Assembly: GCF_001640805.2 (NCBI RefSeq)
Contig: NC_066849.1
Span: forward strand, 22,639,491 to 22,703,490
Reading direction: 5' to 3'
DNA from: Lates calcarifer
Lineage: Eukaryota > Chordata > Actinopteri > Centropomidae
DNA: 64,000 nt
Shown one piece after another: positions 41,911 through 55,790 of the stretch (within the stretch, counting starts at the first letter, position 1; each line of letters starts with the position of its first letter). Position numbers and translations under genes: made by a program. The notes under the pieces were generated by a model. It searched no databases, was not told the origin of the DNA, and worked only from the letters and a program-made list of their open reading frames with translations.

Positions 41911-44900
41911 AGTGCATCCTTTATGGGCTGCAGTCCTCTCTTTAGGACATTAGTGGTTTTTCTATTTGTAGCAAGTTAATATGGGTGTTTTTGGATTGTG
42001 TAATCTCCTAAACAGAGGTGGCATTTGTATCTTTGAGGGCTTGCAAAGTTCAGTTTGCAGACACCGTCTCCTTTGTCTTTGCAACCGTAATGTCCCTGTT
42101 CTTCATACAGTATTATGATTATACTGGTGATCATCTTGCAGAGCAGTTGGTCCAGACTCAGCTCTTAGACAATCCTCATTCCACCTGTGATAAAGAACGT
42201 GGTATCTTGGCTGTTTATACGCAGTCATCTGGTCTCTTATCTCAAAGTGAGCTGTAGTAGTGAAGTGAGGAACAGAGCAGAATACTAAACAGTGGAAACT
42301 GGTTCAGTTTCAGACATATTTGCATTATGTCCTCCACCACTAGTTCCTGGCATCAGCTACTGCACTTTGCTCTTAATCACATCCTCTCAAAGCAGGTATT
42401 GAAAATGAACACAAGATGGCAGAAGAGGAGGTGGAGTTCCTCTGAATAATTAGGGACAGACAGACAGTGAACAAGTAGTAAACCAACAGTCATCCACTTT
42501 TCATACAGGCTCAGGATTCTCATTGTGATGAGAGAGTAAAACACTTACCTTCATTTTGAGCTTATTAGGACCTTCATCAGCAACAGAGAAATTATAGAAA
42601 CAAGATAAATGTTAAAAAAAAACCCAAAAAACTCTGACCCCATGACCAGCAACCCCTGTCTGTTGAAATTTCTCATGTCCCCAAATAGCAGTGATTCCCA
42701 ACTGGTTCACTTGTACTCAAAGGAGTACTTGTGCAATTGACAGGGCATGAAATATTGTACAGCAGATTTTTTTTTCTTTCTTTCTTTCAAAAATAAAAAT
42801 AGAAACTATGATTTGATTTAAAAAAAAGTATTTTAGGAGAAAAATAAACATGCAAACAGGGTTACCAGTACCCTTCCAGTAGACACCATGCACTTGAATT
42901 AGTTGTACACCCTAAAGCCATGTGCTGAGAGTGCATGAAGTGCAGAAATCAAAATAGTGAGCTATAAGTAACTCAAACATGATAGTTGGAACTATTTGCT
43001 AAAGATACTGGGTAAACAGTTGAAATAAATAGCAAAAGTAGGCAGTTAAACAGTTAAAATAGACTGAGGGATGGTAAAAGGTCTAACTTCAGTGGTATCC
43101 ACTTTTATGTAGAATTACTTAAATACTTCTTTCTAAATGAATTGAAATGAACACATTTGAATAAGGGAGTATACTTGAGCTCACTCACTCAAAATACCTC
43201 ATTCAAATCTCCTTTCAGTATGAGATGTGGACACCACCACCACTGTTTTGCACCGTTCTATTACACACTGCAGGTGGGTCTATGAGTGGAGGGAACTGTG
43301 GCAAAGGATAAAGGACTGTGAAAAGATTTCATTCTGACCTCAGTCTTTTCATGATCCATATGGGCTCTATGCATCCAAATGATGTGTATTTGCCACTTCA
43401 TATGAGCCTGGGGATTTATCCATTTCCATGCCTGTGCAGCAAAAGAGGTGAATCTCACTGATGCCCCAAATGTGGCCCACGTGATACGATTCTTGGACGT
43501 TTACTGCATTAGCTGCTATCATAGCCAAAGAGTCAAGTTCAAATAGGGTCAAGTGAGAATTAGACAGTGCCATAGCCAGACCCGGAATTAATGAGACATT
43601 ATGCTAATGAGAGAGCTGTTTGGAAATATGGAGAGAAAAATCTCGAAATCCCTTGCTTTGTCTCACTGAGAAACTCATTGCTAAGGCAGCCTGTCATTGG
43701 CTGGTTACAGATGAAGCAGTTAGATAATGATCCACCATTACAATGAAGAACAACAGCTCTCAACGCCAGCCTTTAGTGTGGGAGATACTCTGCAACTTGG
43801 TCATTAATTCATGATAAAGGGTGCTTCATGGATAAGCACACCAACACACCAGCACAAGCTCTCTCATGTCAAGTTGTTCAATCTCTCCTCACTGTTATCT
43901 ACATACTTAGAGGTACTTTTGGTCTGTGGCTTTTTTTAAATCCAGGTTTAATGTAGGCCCTTTTGTTTCATTTAAGGGAAATCTTAATAATATTTTTGGA
44001 AAAAATTGTGTTCTAAAGAAATTGTTTACAACAGTGTTTTTAGGACTGTGTAGTGGGTTGTCAGGAGAATGGAGGCCAACATTTGCTCTTTAATATTCAT
44101 TCATTACTTCATTCATTCATCCAGCTTATTTAACTCTGTGGATAAAATCAGTGTTTATATGGACTTTTCAGTGCACAAAAGTGGAGCGGATGTTACACTT
44201 TTTACGGATTTTTTAAAAATACCGTTGTCATTATTGTGCACAAAATGAACTTAGTCACAATTTACATCATTAACTCCCAACAGCTTGAATTTGAAGTCTT
44301 ACATTTTTACCAAAAACAGGAAACAATGGTTGTAAGATGAATTTGTGAGATGCTTTCTGACCAAGTCAGCAAATGAATTCATTCCACTATTAGAAAAAAA
44401 TAGTGAATGCATAATGAGTCTATCAGGAAACATAAATTAGCAAGCTTTTTGCTGGACTATGTAAAACAGGTGAGTAGCCCTGTAGAGAGTGACATGTTAC
44501 ACCATCACTTACTGTGGAGCTGTAAGAAGCCCATTTCCATCAGGAAAGAAAACAGTAGAAAAGTTGGGCAATATAAACACTCAGGAAATGACATTTATTT
44601 AAATAATTCAGATTTATGAGATGGAAGGTTCAAATTATGAGGTATATTTATTATAATTCTGATCATTTTTATTTAAACAGTAAAAAACTGAAGTTACGAC
44701 CTCATAATTGATTTCTCATGAGTGTCTTTATTTTTATCATCACTGATGTTTTATTTATTTTTTTCTTTTCCTGGCAAAAATGGGCTTCCATATAGAACAA
44801 ATAAATCTGGTAAATGGTAAAGACAGAAATGTGGAAGTACCCAAAACCACTTAGGCCATTACACGTTTCATCCCCGGGTCACTGATGGACAAATACTTCC

Positions 44901-47900
44901 ATCACCATTCTGCAGTGTCAGGAGAAACATTAACCTCCTCCATATTTTATTTGCTCCAGGAGAATATCAGCTGCAGGCATTTCAAACAGTCCAGTGAGTA
45001 AACATGCAGATTTCCGGTTATTGAGGGGGATCTCATTACAGCAAAGTAATTCACTCCTCTATGGCTGGTTTGAAAACACATCTACACTGAAGAGCTGCAG
45101 CATGCCCATAAAGAAGCTAAATTAGCAAATGGTAGCTTGACATTTTGTGGCCATAAGGGAAGTATTTGTGGGAAATGAGGCGCTTTATCTGGTGCCGTGC
45201 TTTACATTCAGCCTAAATGTGAGCATCAGTGTCAGTCTAGATTGAGACTGACTAGTGTCGTGTGATAAGGCTGAGAATGAATCGCTGAAAAAGGATCTGA
45301 CAGGTAGGAGCTCGGTGTCAAGGCTTAAAAAGCCCTTTGTCCTTCCACACGGATCCTGTTGTACAATGTTTCATCATCTGCGGTTTCATTAAATCTGTTT
45401 CATCTGTCATCCGATACACCATGAAGGGGTGATAGAGGGAACACAGAAACACGAGTTTTGTGTCAGAGAAAATAATGGCAAGACTTCAAGTCAGTAATCA
45501 ACATCAGAGAAAAAAAAGGATTATGATCTATGAAATACCTTCCCCACTTTGGACTGGGGTTGTCAAAGAGGTCTAAAACACATGACCTTTGAACCTAGTT
45601 GCATTTCACCTCAGGTATGTATATTCTCTGTCTGTCAGTAGATTTGTGTAGTAGGGCCTATCAGCTCTCCATCTGTCAGCAGGTGATTGACTTAGATGAA
45701 AGATGTATCCTCTGTAACAGACAGGCCCTGTGTGGAGAAAATTGCATGGGTGGGAGGGTGAGTATGAGAGGAGAGAGGGCAGCCAAGAAAAAGAAATTAA
45801 ATTTCTGAGGAAGCCTCATTTTACAAGGAGAACGTAGCCCAGGGCAGTATTTAATGCATTAAGAGCAAGCAGTTATGTTATTGCCGAGGGGTTACAGGGA
45901 AATAACATTATTAGAAATGACTAAATGCACAGAATTTATTTCACTTCATAGGTCCAGGTCCTCAAACTATTGCAGCAGGCCACCTCTTAGTAACTACTTA
46001 TGTCTGTCAAGCTTTCTGTTCTCACATGGCACATATGCAATTGGACTGGACTGGATTATAACAAGCAAAAGTTTGTTTCATTTTTAAAGTTACAAGAGAA
46101 AGGGTTTTCAGGATAAGGGCTAACTGATGTAATGCTATCTTGGATAACAAATTTGGCTGTGGTCACTGGAGTGTAAACTTCCCTAAATGCCATAAAGAGC
46201 AGGACAGAGCTGCTAATATTACAGATGATAAAGTTTTTCTGCTGTGCAGTGAACATTTGACAGGAATGTGTCTGATTCTGAGATAAGTCAGGGGTGATAA
46301 ATATGGATTTAATATCAGACTGAATTCATACAGTGTCTGCCCAGCTTTATACATCAAGATGTATCAAGATGTACTAGTCATGGGAGATATTTTTCAGCCC
46401 ATGGAAATAGTTTTATTACATCTTTTTGTGACTCCAAAGAAGCTTTCTCACGTCTGGGAGAATAACTTGAATGATTGACATTTTGACTTGAAGTCTACTT
46501 AATAGCTTTTTCCCCAGAGGTTTCAGCTGCTTCTACAACTGTAAGTTTGTAACTCTTTTTAGAAACTGTGGGCATGCAGCGTGAATGTCAGAGTCATTTA
46601 CCAGTCAAAGAGGATCTCACAAAAAGACTGTATTGAGCCTCATTATGGAAATTGCTGGATGTCGTGTCTTTGGCACATTAGCCACACTAGTGACAAAAAG
46701 CTGGGATATCTGCCTTGGCTGCATCAGCTTGGACTGTCTGTTTCCATTCATTTTGGGCAGTTGATAACCTCTTGGTTGAGGTCAGGGAAACATCACAGTC
46801 ATGGTTTATTAGCGCCTACATGAGAACAAACACTGCACATTGCTTAATGTTCAAAGGAGGCATTTATTGGACTGTTGCTCTGCTCACCACAATGTAGTTG
46901 TTAATTGGGAGAAACACACTTGGTGATAATGAAGGACTGACCACAAACTCAACAGTTCTCCTTGTAAAATGACAAGAGACAGTACAAGTATGACCTCCTC
47001 CAGTGTTGAAGGCTAATGCTGATGTAATTACTTTCCCTCATTGAGACTAACCGCAGGAAGTGAGCACAAATCCCTAATGCAGAACAGTCTTATGTGAACA
47101 TAAGTCATAATAAAAAGGGATTTCTGGTCAGGCAGGAGCTCTAACTCTCTTCTATTCTTTTCTATGTCTTGTTTGGGCTCAGAGACCCTGTCTGTCATAA
47201 CTACTGGACTGGTGATGCTTGCAGGTCGTTACGGCTCAGAGACCTCTCGGTGGCAAGTGCTGGCCCTAATATCACGCTCCACAACACCCTCAATACCCCG
47301 CAGCTTTCTGTAGAGCTTCAACTCCTCCTCGGTGTTCAAACAGCACTGCAATACACGTTTTCCTCCCGCTCACTCACTAAAGATCAATGTCAGCTGAGTG
47401 AAACACTTACCGGAGTGAAATTTGAACAGTTTCATACCTCTGAAGCCTGTGCTTTCAGTGGCTATAAGTCCAGGTTTTGCTGTGACAGACTTGCTGTCAA
47501 GCTCAAGGTTGAAAATTTCTGCCCTAGCTTTATTCCTCTGATACTGAGGTGTCTTTAGATGTGCTGGTCTAAGAGTAATCTATGTGCAGAAACAAGTGTC
47601 TCGCTTCAGCTCCTCTTGCCTGAACTACAAAGAACTTGGTCCCTTCAGCAATCATGTTAAGGCTAATTGAACACAGTTATAATTACAGAAGAATTTTTCA
47701 GTCTGTTTCAATTTAGCACAGTCCATTTCCTGCCTCAGATCGATTCGCTTTCTTCCTCCCAATGGGGACTGATGACTGTCTTTGAAAACCAAAAGCATAC
47801 AGTTGCTCGCAGATTCAAAAAGCAGGTAAGCACTGCTCCATGACCCTTCTCTTTCTCTCTTGCTTTCTCTCCCTCTCCTCTGAGTAAACACAGGCAAACC

Positions 47901-48340
47901 ATCAATCACCTACGAATAGAGAGATCACTGGAATCCTGAAAATAGAGAGATCTTTTCTCTTGGCAGAAATGGGATTTTACAGTAAATCTCAATTGGAATC
48001 CTTGGGAGGGATGGGAGGATGGTGCAGTATGTCAAGGTAGCTTCAATTTTCACTTTAGCTCCTTTCTCCTTATAGCTGAGCCCAGTTCACCTGAATTACA
48101 AAATGTTCTCACGTACCTCTAGTAGTATCTAGTCATGCAGTTACTGCCCCCTTGGCTTTATTTACTAAAGTTTTGGCATATACACAGATTTGCAGAAAAA
48201 TAGAGTAACAAAGGAGGTGAATGAAAACAACTTCTCTTTCCAAAATCTCAACATTTCTTTGTGTTTTCTCTGTTACTTTGGACAATTGTAGTACAGCAGT
48301 CAGCTAAAACCAAACAGGTTAGATAGATTACACTGAAAAT
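41911..48340. other. Gene-poor intergenic DNA
   Basis: About 6.4 kb, AT-rich, with no convincing exon. The longest open frame (47169-47558, 129 aa) has no recognised domain or homolog. Short repeat remnants include 42688-42770, related to the 52920-52965 motif, and a (CATT)n run near 44095-44125. Confidence 0.6.
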
Positions 48341-48344
48341 ATGG

Positions 48345-49190
48345 GCCCTTAAGTACAGTGTTGATGAAACAAAAGTAGTTACACCTGTAATTTCCATTTA
48401 GGGAAGGACCATACTGCCAGTAACTGAAGATGTAGTGGACGTCTTCAAGGATCATCTGTGGATATTGGTGTTTCAGTGACTGATCAGGCAGAGTGAATGA
48501 TGTCAGCCTCTACAGATGAAAGAAAGCCACTGCTTACAAAACGGCACAAAACCGCAAGATTAAATTTTGGTAAAGAACACGAAAAGAGGCCTGATGAACA
48601 CTGGCAGTACATTCTTTGGTCAGATGAAACTAAAATTGACTTTTTTGGACCAGATGGGGACCAGGATGTTTCCTGTGGACCTGGTCAGGACTACCACAGT
48701 GACTGTATAGTGCCGACTGTGAAACATAGAGGTAGGAGCGTGCTGCAGGCTGCAGTACAAAAAGTGTTGAAGAGATAACATTTATAGATAGCACTGTGAG
48801 TGAATAACCAAATACTGAATGGAAAGATGACTTGTGCTCTTCAGAAGCGTGGGAGGAGATGGATTTTCCAACACAACAATGATCCCAAACACCCTGAGGA
48901 AAAAAAATCACAGAAGGGTTTGTAAAGCAGAAAAAAGTGAAAGCTGTGATCTGGTCAAGTATGTCCTTGACTTGAATTCAGTAGAAAAACTTTGGAGTAT
49001 TATAAGTGGAAGGTAGAGCAAGGAAGGCCCTCCAGCAAAGAGCAGAACATCTCTCCACAGATTTGTATATAACTGGTATCATCCAACCCTAAGAGGATTT
49101 AATCTGTGTGTAAAGGTGGACATACAAAATATTAGAAATAAATACAATAATGGAATCTAATAAGTGAAAAGCGTACTGACTATTGTTGCA
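48345..49190 (+). pseudogene. Tc1 transposase relic with DDE-region remnants
   Basis: From 48497 the frame reads RKPLLTKRHKTARLNFGKEH and then WSDETKIDFFG, which contains the second catalytic Asp of Tc1 transposases. After frame breaks there follow WIFQHNNDPKH (third catalytic region) and SVEKLWSIISGR, resembling the C-terminal part. The N-terminal DNA-binding domain is not seen in full. Several frameshifts make it inactive. It is unrelated in position to the Tc1 pieces of the array. Confidence 0.85.
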
Positions 49191-50055
49191 GTTGGTTCAT
49201 AAATATGGACTTTTCATTATAGTTAAATGAGTGAAAACTTGTTTATTTTTCAAATTAATTGGCTTCATTCCTCTCGGGCTTTGGCTAAGACAAATGAAAT
49301 TATATTGAATGGACAGGATTTATAATTACTTAACATTTTAGTGACATTTTCTTTAATTTAATTTGGTTAAAATCAATTTATTACTGACCGCAGGAGACCT
49401 CCAATCCTTCATGTTTTAATTTCAGTTAAATGGTCACTGAGATAATGAGCACCTCTACTGGTCAAAAGTACATGGGTCATACAAACCTTGAATCAAGCTT
49501 GACCTCGGGTAGCAATAGAGATAATTGATCCCATCCTCTGCATGTAGTTGAGTTGAACTAAATGCAATACAATGTGTGTGAGATTCCTTAGAATTCTCAA
49601 ACTAATATACAACAACAGAACATCATCACCATCTCCACCTTCTGTTCATCCATGGAGACAATTAGATGAGACTGTAGCTGTTGGTGGGATGTTTCCTCTC
49701 TGTGGGGGGTGGGGTCCTGTTGTTCCTTCAGGTTAGCCGGTGATACTCAGGCCAGGCTGCAGCTGACAAATGAGCAGAATCCTGCAGAGCCGATGTCAGC
49801 CATGGGTTCATGTCAAACCCTGTCAGCCTCCATCTGCCCAGGATGTGAGACCTATATTTATCCTCCCTAGAAATGTCTGTCTGGGCATCTGTCTCTCTGT
49901 CATCTTGCGTAGGTGTGTTTGTGTATCCACCTGAATCTCTGACTCTTTTCTTTACTTGTTTACAATGTTATCTGCCATCTGAGGCCAGTAATTATGTTAA
50001 TAACTAGAAATATTTAAGCATTTGTGAAACATGATTGTATTAGATAAGAAGACTG
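49191..50055. other. Intergenic DNA
   Basis: No exon or RNA gene recognised on either strand. Confidence 0.5.
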
Positions 50056-50059
50056 ATAC

Positions 50060-50270
50060 TGCTGCACGCTAAATATGAAGCTTTAGTAAGTAGCTATTAG
50101 CTTAGCTTAGCATAAAGACTGGAAATGGAGGAAACAGCTGCTTAACACAAAATCTAACAATCAGCACCTCTAAAGCTCACTAATTAACATGTATTTCATT
50201 TTTCAGTGCAAAACTGTGAAAATGACATGTTGTGGTTTTATGGGGGGGTGGGGTGGGGGGCAGTAGTGTG
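50060..50270 (+). repeat. Common teleost interspersed repeat
   Basis: Contains 'gctaaatatgaagctt', 'tagcttagcttagcataa', 'ctctaaagctcactaatta' and 'gacatgttgtggttttat', wording I recognise from many fish genomes. A fragment of the same repeat occurs at about 24792-24860 in the last meltf intron and at 40205-40295. Confidence 0.75.
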
Positions 50271-51385
50271 CCATACCAGTGGTATCTATCTGCTCACATA
50301 ATTTGTCTTTTGTCACTGCAATAGCATCACAACGGTGCAAGATACACCTGTAAAGTTTTGTGAGTGTATCTTGCACCACAAGATGGTCTTTAGCTTCCCT
50401 TGGGTTTTTAATGCATAAAAAAGACAAAATTATTTTTTCAACCAGAGTGAAAATAAGAAACTCACCAGTTACTCTGAAGCCCTGATCAATGAAGCAGTGT
50501 GAGGATATCTTCTTACTGTGGTTAAGTGGATGTTATGCCTGTCCAGAAACAGCTTGCATACAGTTATTACAGTAGTATAAGGCCAGCACTTAAATATGTA
50601 AATAATACCAGCTAAATGGAAGGAAAGCTGCTATCTGTAGGAATCCCTGTAGAGCTGAATCTCTCCTATCAGCACCATTAACTGTCTCTGGAGGAGGAGG
50701 AGAGTAAAAGATTCAGATTTAACTGTCCATCTGATACACAACACCACTCACTTCACATTGAAGTCAATCAGAGAGATGTAGTTACTGCTTGTTATCTGGG
50801 ATTTTTGACAAGCAGATGTTTTTCTATGGGCTGAGGGTTCTTATCAGATGATGAGTGTTTGTGATGGTATTAGTCAGAGATGATGATGTCCGGCATGCAG
50901 AGTCATGCCAGCAGGCTGAGAATCACAACAATGTTTCTGTCAGTTAGACACAGGAAGCTTGTGGCCTGATCCAAAACAGTGAGCTTTAAGAATAATTAAT
51001 CCCAAATAAACCACAAGTAAATCAATAATAAATACAGCTGTGGAGAAGCCAGTGTTTTCCTAGAAGATAAGAAACAGATTTAAGAAAGAATTTGTTTGTA
51101 AACCTGTAATATGAGAGTGTTTCAAGGAAACATGAATACTGATATCACTTTTACAGACGGTTGTTGTTTTCTCTTCCCTGGTCTGACCTTGGTTTATAAA
51201 TCTAGTCTCATAAGTAACACCTTGAGGCTGTGTTTGTTTTCATTACAAGGGTGACTGGGCAGAGATGTGAAGCAGTTCTCAGCCTGCTGACAAAACCTTC
51301 ACAAGCCAGAATATTTTACAATTGCCCAGTGCCAACATACACTTGGATTACTGGACATTAATAATACAATATTAATGATAATAAT
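50271..51385. other. Intergenic DNA
   Basis: No exon or RNA gene recognised on either strand. Confidence 0.5.
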
Positions 51386-51389
51386 AATA

Positions 51390-51545
51390 AATAAGTGATC
51401 GCCCATAGGTGTGAAACTGAGCCTGAGTGTTGGAGTGGGCACAGTGTATCTCCTCCTTCCACCCAGTGCCTGCTGGGATAGGCCTCCAGCTCCATGTGAC
51501 CATGAACAGGAGTAAGAAGGTTTGGAAAATGAATGAATAATACAA
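51390..51545 (+). repeat. Non-LTR/SINE-type 3' tail repeat
   Basis: Shows the fish pattern 'cagtgcctgctgggatagg', then 'cctccagctccatgtgacc' and 'aatgaatgaat', as in the ubiquitous teleost repeat ending in a short tandem tail. It is diverged. Confidence 0.7.
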
Positions 51546-52495
51546 CCAAGGCATGTTGAGGTTCTTCCAGGAGCTCACGGCAATTGAGACACTGAATATT
51601 TTTTCAGCCAATTGACCTGCCAAAAGCCAAAGAGAATCCAGCAGCAGATGTTGTGAATAAAAAGTTAGACGAAGAGTGCATTGATCACTTGGCTCACTCC
51701 ATTTCGTTTGCAAAATAAATAAGAGCATGGGTTGGGGGGAGGGCAGTGGGTTGTAGAGTGGCTTAGGAACAGCTGCAAAGCAAAAGTGATTCATTTCACT
51801 TAGCAGCAAATTAAAGCATCATATCAGGAGAAGTGGCTGGATAGACCACACTGTCCAGTAAACCTCAAATTACTTCCTTATCAACCGACACCACCAGATG
51901 ATTTGCCGGAGTAGAATATGTGTGCACTGGAAATACTGAAAAATGTTGATTATTTGATATTATCTTAATATTAAGATAACTTTATTTATGCAGAGGAGCT
52001 TTGCTGAGCACACACAGTCTTTTTCAGTAGAAGTTACATACAATTAAACCTGGGAGCAGTCTAGCACAACCACACACTTCTACTGTTTGCTCCCTGTGCA
52101 AGTCAAATTATCATGATGGGCACGGTCACCATTATAAGCTGCAATATGAAATTTCATCATCTCATATCAGCTGAACTCGACCATAAAGGACACTGGGGTG
52201 AAATAACCTCCATTTTCTATCAATATTCAGACAGCCAATCAACTGACACGTAAATGCTGAAAATTCCTGAGTTAAATGTACTGTGTTCAAATGTTCATCC
52301 ATGAATATTCCATCCTCGCTAATTCCGTGTCAGAATGTGTTTGAAAATTCACCAAGTGTAAAAACCTGTGTGAAATGTAAATGAGCAAGCAAAAACTATA
52401 CACCCACTCAAACTGGAGATAAGAGCGGTAATTAAAGTTGTATGCATCAGCAAAAAGTCTCACGTGATTTTGGATTCTCATGAACTGAATATTTC
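51546..52495. other. Intergenic DNA
   Basis: No exon or RNA gene recognised; open frames here are chance. Confidence 0.5.
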
Positions 52496-52499
52496 AACC

Positions 52500-52965
52500 A
52501 TCTATTAGGCTACTTTCAGTTATTCATTTCTACCACTTGCTCACAACCTTTAGCTATTTATTTCAACCATTTATTAGACTACTTATAACTATCTATTTCA
52601 ACTATTTATCAATTAGTTCTGCTAGTTATTTAAACCAGTATCTATTACTTTTGGCTGTTTTAAGCTTTTATCCACTGCTATTTCAGCCATTTATCCATTA
52701 CTTTTACTTCAACCTTCCACTGCTTCTAGCTTTTTCACCATTTGTCCATCACTTTTAGCAATTTTAATCATTCCATAACTGTTTAGAGATACTTGTAATT
52801 GCAACATGTCCTGTTCAGGTGTTAAAGTTGAGTCAATTTGTGGATATAGTTTTAATCAAATTGTAATTTATATTTTTTAAAATTATTTGAGCTCTTCTCA
52901 TATACCCACTGGAAATTGTAGATGTGCCCCCTGGGGTACAAGTACCCCTGGTTGGGAATCAGTCA
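52500..52965. repeat. Degenerate minisatellite plus teleost repeat end
   Basis: Repeated variants of 'tttcaaccatttatccatta' alternate with 'cttttagct' at roughly 25-45-bp spacing (52510-52775). The end, 'ccccctggggtacaagtacc' (52926-52945), is a motif of a common fish repeat. Confidence 0.7.
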
Positions 52966-55550
52966 TGTACAAAATGCTGAAATGCACTCCAGAGCCAGAA
53001 AAACCTACCCCTTGTTGTCTGCCTTCACCAAAAAAGCATCTTTCCACTCATTTCCAGTACTGAAAGAATGTTAATGGGCAAGCTGAAGAAATAGAAATGA
53101 CGATGCTGAAAGGAAAAAAAATCTACAAAAGTAATGTGAAATAACACAAAGAGCTAGATGCCCAGTGGGGAGCAGGCATTACTGGACTCACTGGTCTGAA
53201 ATCTGATGCTAGCTTTGACTGGATTACTGCTTGACAAGCAAAAGAAAGAAGGAAGTGTGTCGATGGAGGAAATCTGTGTCTGCTTGTGTGTGACTGTAAC
53301 TGCATGAGGCAGCATAAATATGTGAGCATGCATCTGTTTACATATTAATGCATGAAAATATTTCAACATCAAAGTGAGGCGAATGCCTGGATAAATGAGG
53401 CAATTATTTTCACAGACTCCACTGAGACTCATTTGCACTATATGCTAAGTAGGGCTAACAGCAGGTAAGAAAGGAATGACTAACAACAGTAGATACTTTG
53501 ACACAGCAACTTAATTTTGTCCCTTAAATAGATTTGGAGAGAAGAAGTATATTTAAACTTTGTCAAGAACCCCATGATACAAAGTGTATTAATTTGGGGA
53601 CAAACAAGTTTCTACACAAGGTTAAGCACAATAAAACAAAACACAAAAACCCACTGTGGTCTACTTACCCAGCACTAAACGACAGACAAATTTAGTGACT
53701 TTAGTATGTGACATTTAGTATGTTGGTGAAGACCCAAAAAGTGTTAGGAAAAAAAAAAGAAGAGTGAATATTGCACTACAGTCTAATGCTAATGTTGCTT
53801 TGTGTCTGCACCATTTTACTGAAACATTATTTCAGGTTTAAGTTCTTTTTTTCTTTAAGCTTTCTTTTATATGAATGTGTTTGTGTATTTCTCCTCTGAA
53901 TTTAAAACCAGTCTCGCCATTTTCTGTTTTCTTTTACTTTTGACATTCTTTTCATCTTCCTTGTGTTTTATGATTTCATCGTTTGCTTGTTTTTTGCTCT
54001 AATGTTTGCTCTCCTCTAGAGGACTTAACACATAACTTTGGTGCTACATAAATTAAGTTTTATTTACCATTTATTATGAAGTTCTGAGTAGTTCCTGAAT
54101 CTCTGCTGGTTCCCAGGCTACTTGTCGGTGACCTGTCTGCTTCTGATTTCTGACCTCTTTGCAGAAGCAGAAAGAGTTTCTACAGTAACAGTCAATAAAT
54201 CATTGGCATCTTGATTCAGCTTCCTTCATTCAGTGAGGTAAACCTTTCTACACAATAAACGGGAAATAGAAAACATCTCCTTGTTAAACAGAGGAATCCA
54301 TTAAATAATTAATCATAAGAAAAAGTTGTCTTTTTCAGCCCGCAGCAGCTATAGGTTACATAATATTAGCTGCTACTTCTCTTCCTTCTTGCATTTTTGT
54401 ACTGGGGCTTATTACTAAGCCAGGATGCCTTCACTTCTTTGCCTTTGCTCATTGTGGTTTAACTCTCCCTCCAGAGCAGCTTTGCCTCTGAGTGTTGGCA
54501 TAACTAAAACTCCAGTCTGCAGTGCAGAAACCTGTACAAATGAGTTAATTTAGACAGACAGATCTGATATGAACCCAGCAGTACTTAATGTCTCTGCACC
54601 TTCAGATCAAGCTGCAGTCTGCTTCCTCCCTGTCACCAGGAATAAGCTCCACACTCAGCCTACAAGTGGAAGGGAGGCAAGCAGACATACAGACAGTGGA
54701 CAGTTTTGAAAAAGGAAAATAATTTTTTTTCAACATGTAACTGTTTTTGTCACTGGTTTTTATAGCTTTCAGCTCTGGTCTTTTTGAGTTTCCTTTTTAA
54801 TAAAAAGGGCATCTGAAAAGAAATTCCTGCAGAATACATTCATTATGATGAATCTTAGTAAGTAACAATAAGTATTACAATAATACAAAACATGTTTGTA
54901 TTCAAAGTAGAATGGGGGGTTCATAGTGATAATTTAAAAGATGTCTGCGTGAGTGAACAAGTCACCTGGCTGAGATGAGCCCATGCGTTTTCACAATGTG
55001 AGAGAAATTACTTTTCTCACTCCTCCACTACAAAATGGTTTCTGTGTGATTGTAAGGCAATTTCATCAGATCTTCCAGATATGGCAACAAATAATCAAGA
55101 GGACAAATAGCATCAATCCAATTTTCAATTTTGCTTTTCACAGGAGGAGAGGTTGGTGATGGCAGCATTATATTCCCATCTATGACACAATGTCCTATTG
55201 AGAGAGGGAGCTTCTCTTTGCATTTTCAGAAATGTTCCCTCTACCTCACAAGTGTTTTATAGTGAGAGGAAGAGCAAAGACCTTGAGGGACCAAAGCTGG
55301 TAGAGGGAGAGAGGGGACAAAGAAAAATAGACACAGAGGGGCAGAAAGAAAGAGTGGAAGAGCATGAATGACTGCTTAGCTTTGAATCTCTGCAGGGTTT
55401 TTGTGTCCACAAAATTCAAGAGATTCTATAAATTTGGACTACGCTTGGCACAAAGGTTTTTAAAATCATCTATATTATCTGGGCTCGGCAACTATTGTAG
55501 GAAAGATTGTACTGATGGGAAAAAAAGCTGTAGTTGAGGTTATCCAAGTC
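52966..55550. other. Intergenic DNA
   Basis: AT-rich; no exon, RNA gene or clear mobile element recognised. Confidence 0.5.
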
Positions 55551-55554
55551 AAGT

Positions 55555-55790
55555 CAATTCAGTTTTATTTATAAAGTGCCAAATCTCAGCGCTTTTTCAT
55601 AGAGAGCAGGTCTAGACTATACTCTTTGTATTTTTATAGCGACCCAACAATTCTCACCGTGAGTAAGCACTTGGCAACAATGGCAACAAAAAACTTCCTG
55701 CCAATTGAAGCACCTGGTTAAGGTTAGGTGTGGTTACTGTAAAAAAACAAAAAAAAAGGGGAGAACTGTGTTTGTTGGATGGTGAATTCC
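55555..55790. repeat. Common teleost interspersed repeat
   Basis: Starts 'caattcagttttatttataa', continues with 'gacccaacaattctcacc' and 'aaaaaacttcctgccaattg', the pattern of a very common fish repeat (from memory). It ends near an A-rich stretch. Confidence 0.7.

Noticed and set aside
47169..47558. 129-aa open frame
   Set aside because: No domain, no splice context, no recognisable homolog; chance length is possible in 64 kb.
51372..51809. 145-aa open frame on the minus strand
   Set aside because: It overlaps the 51390-51545 repeat in reverse, so it is a chance frame.
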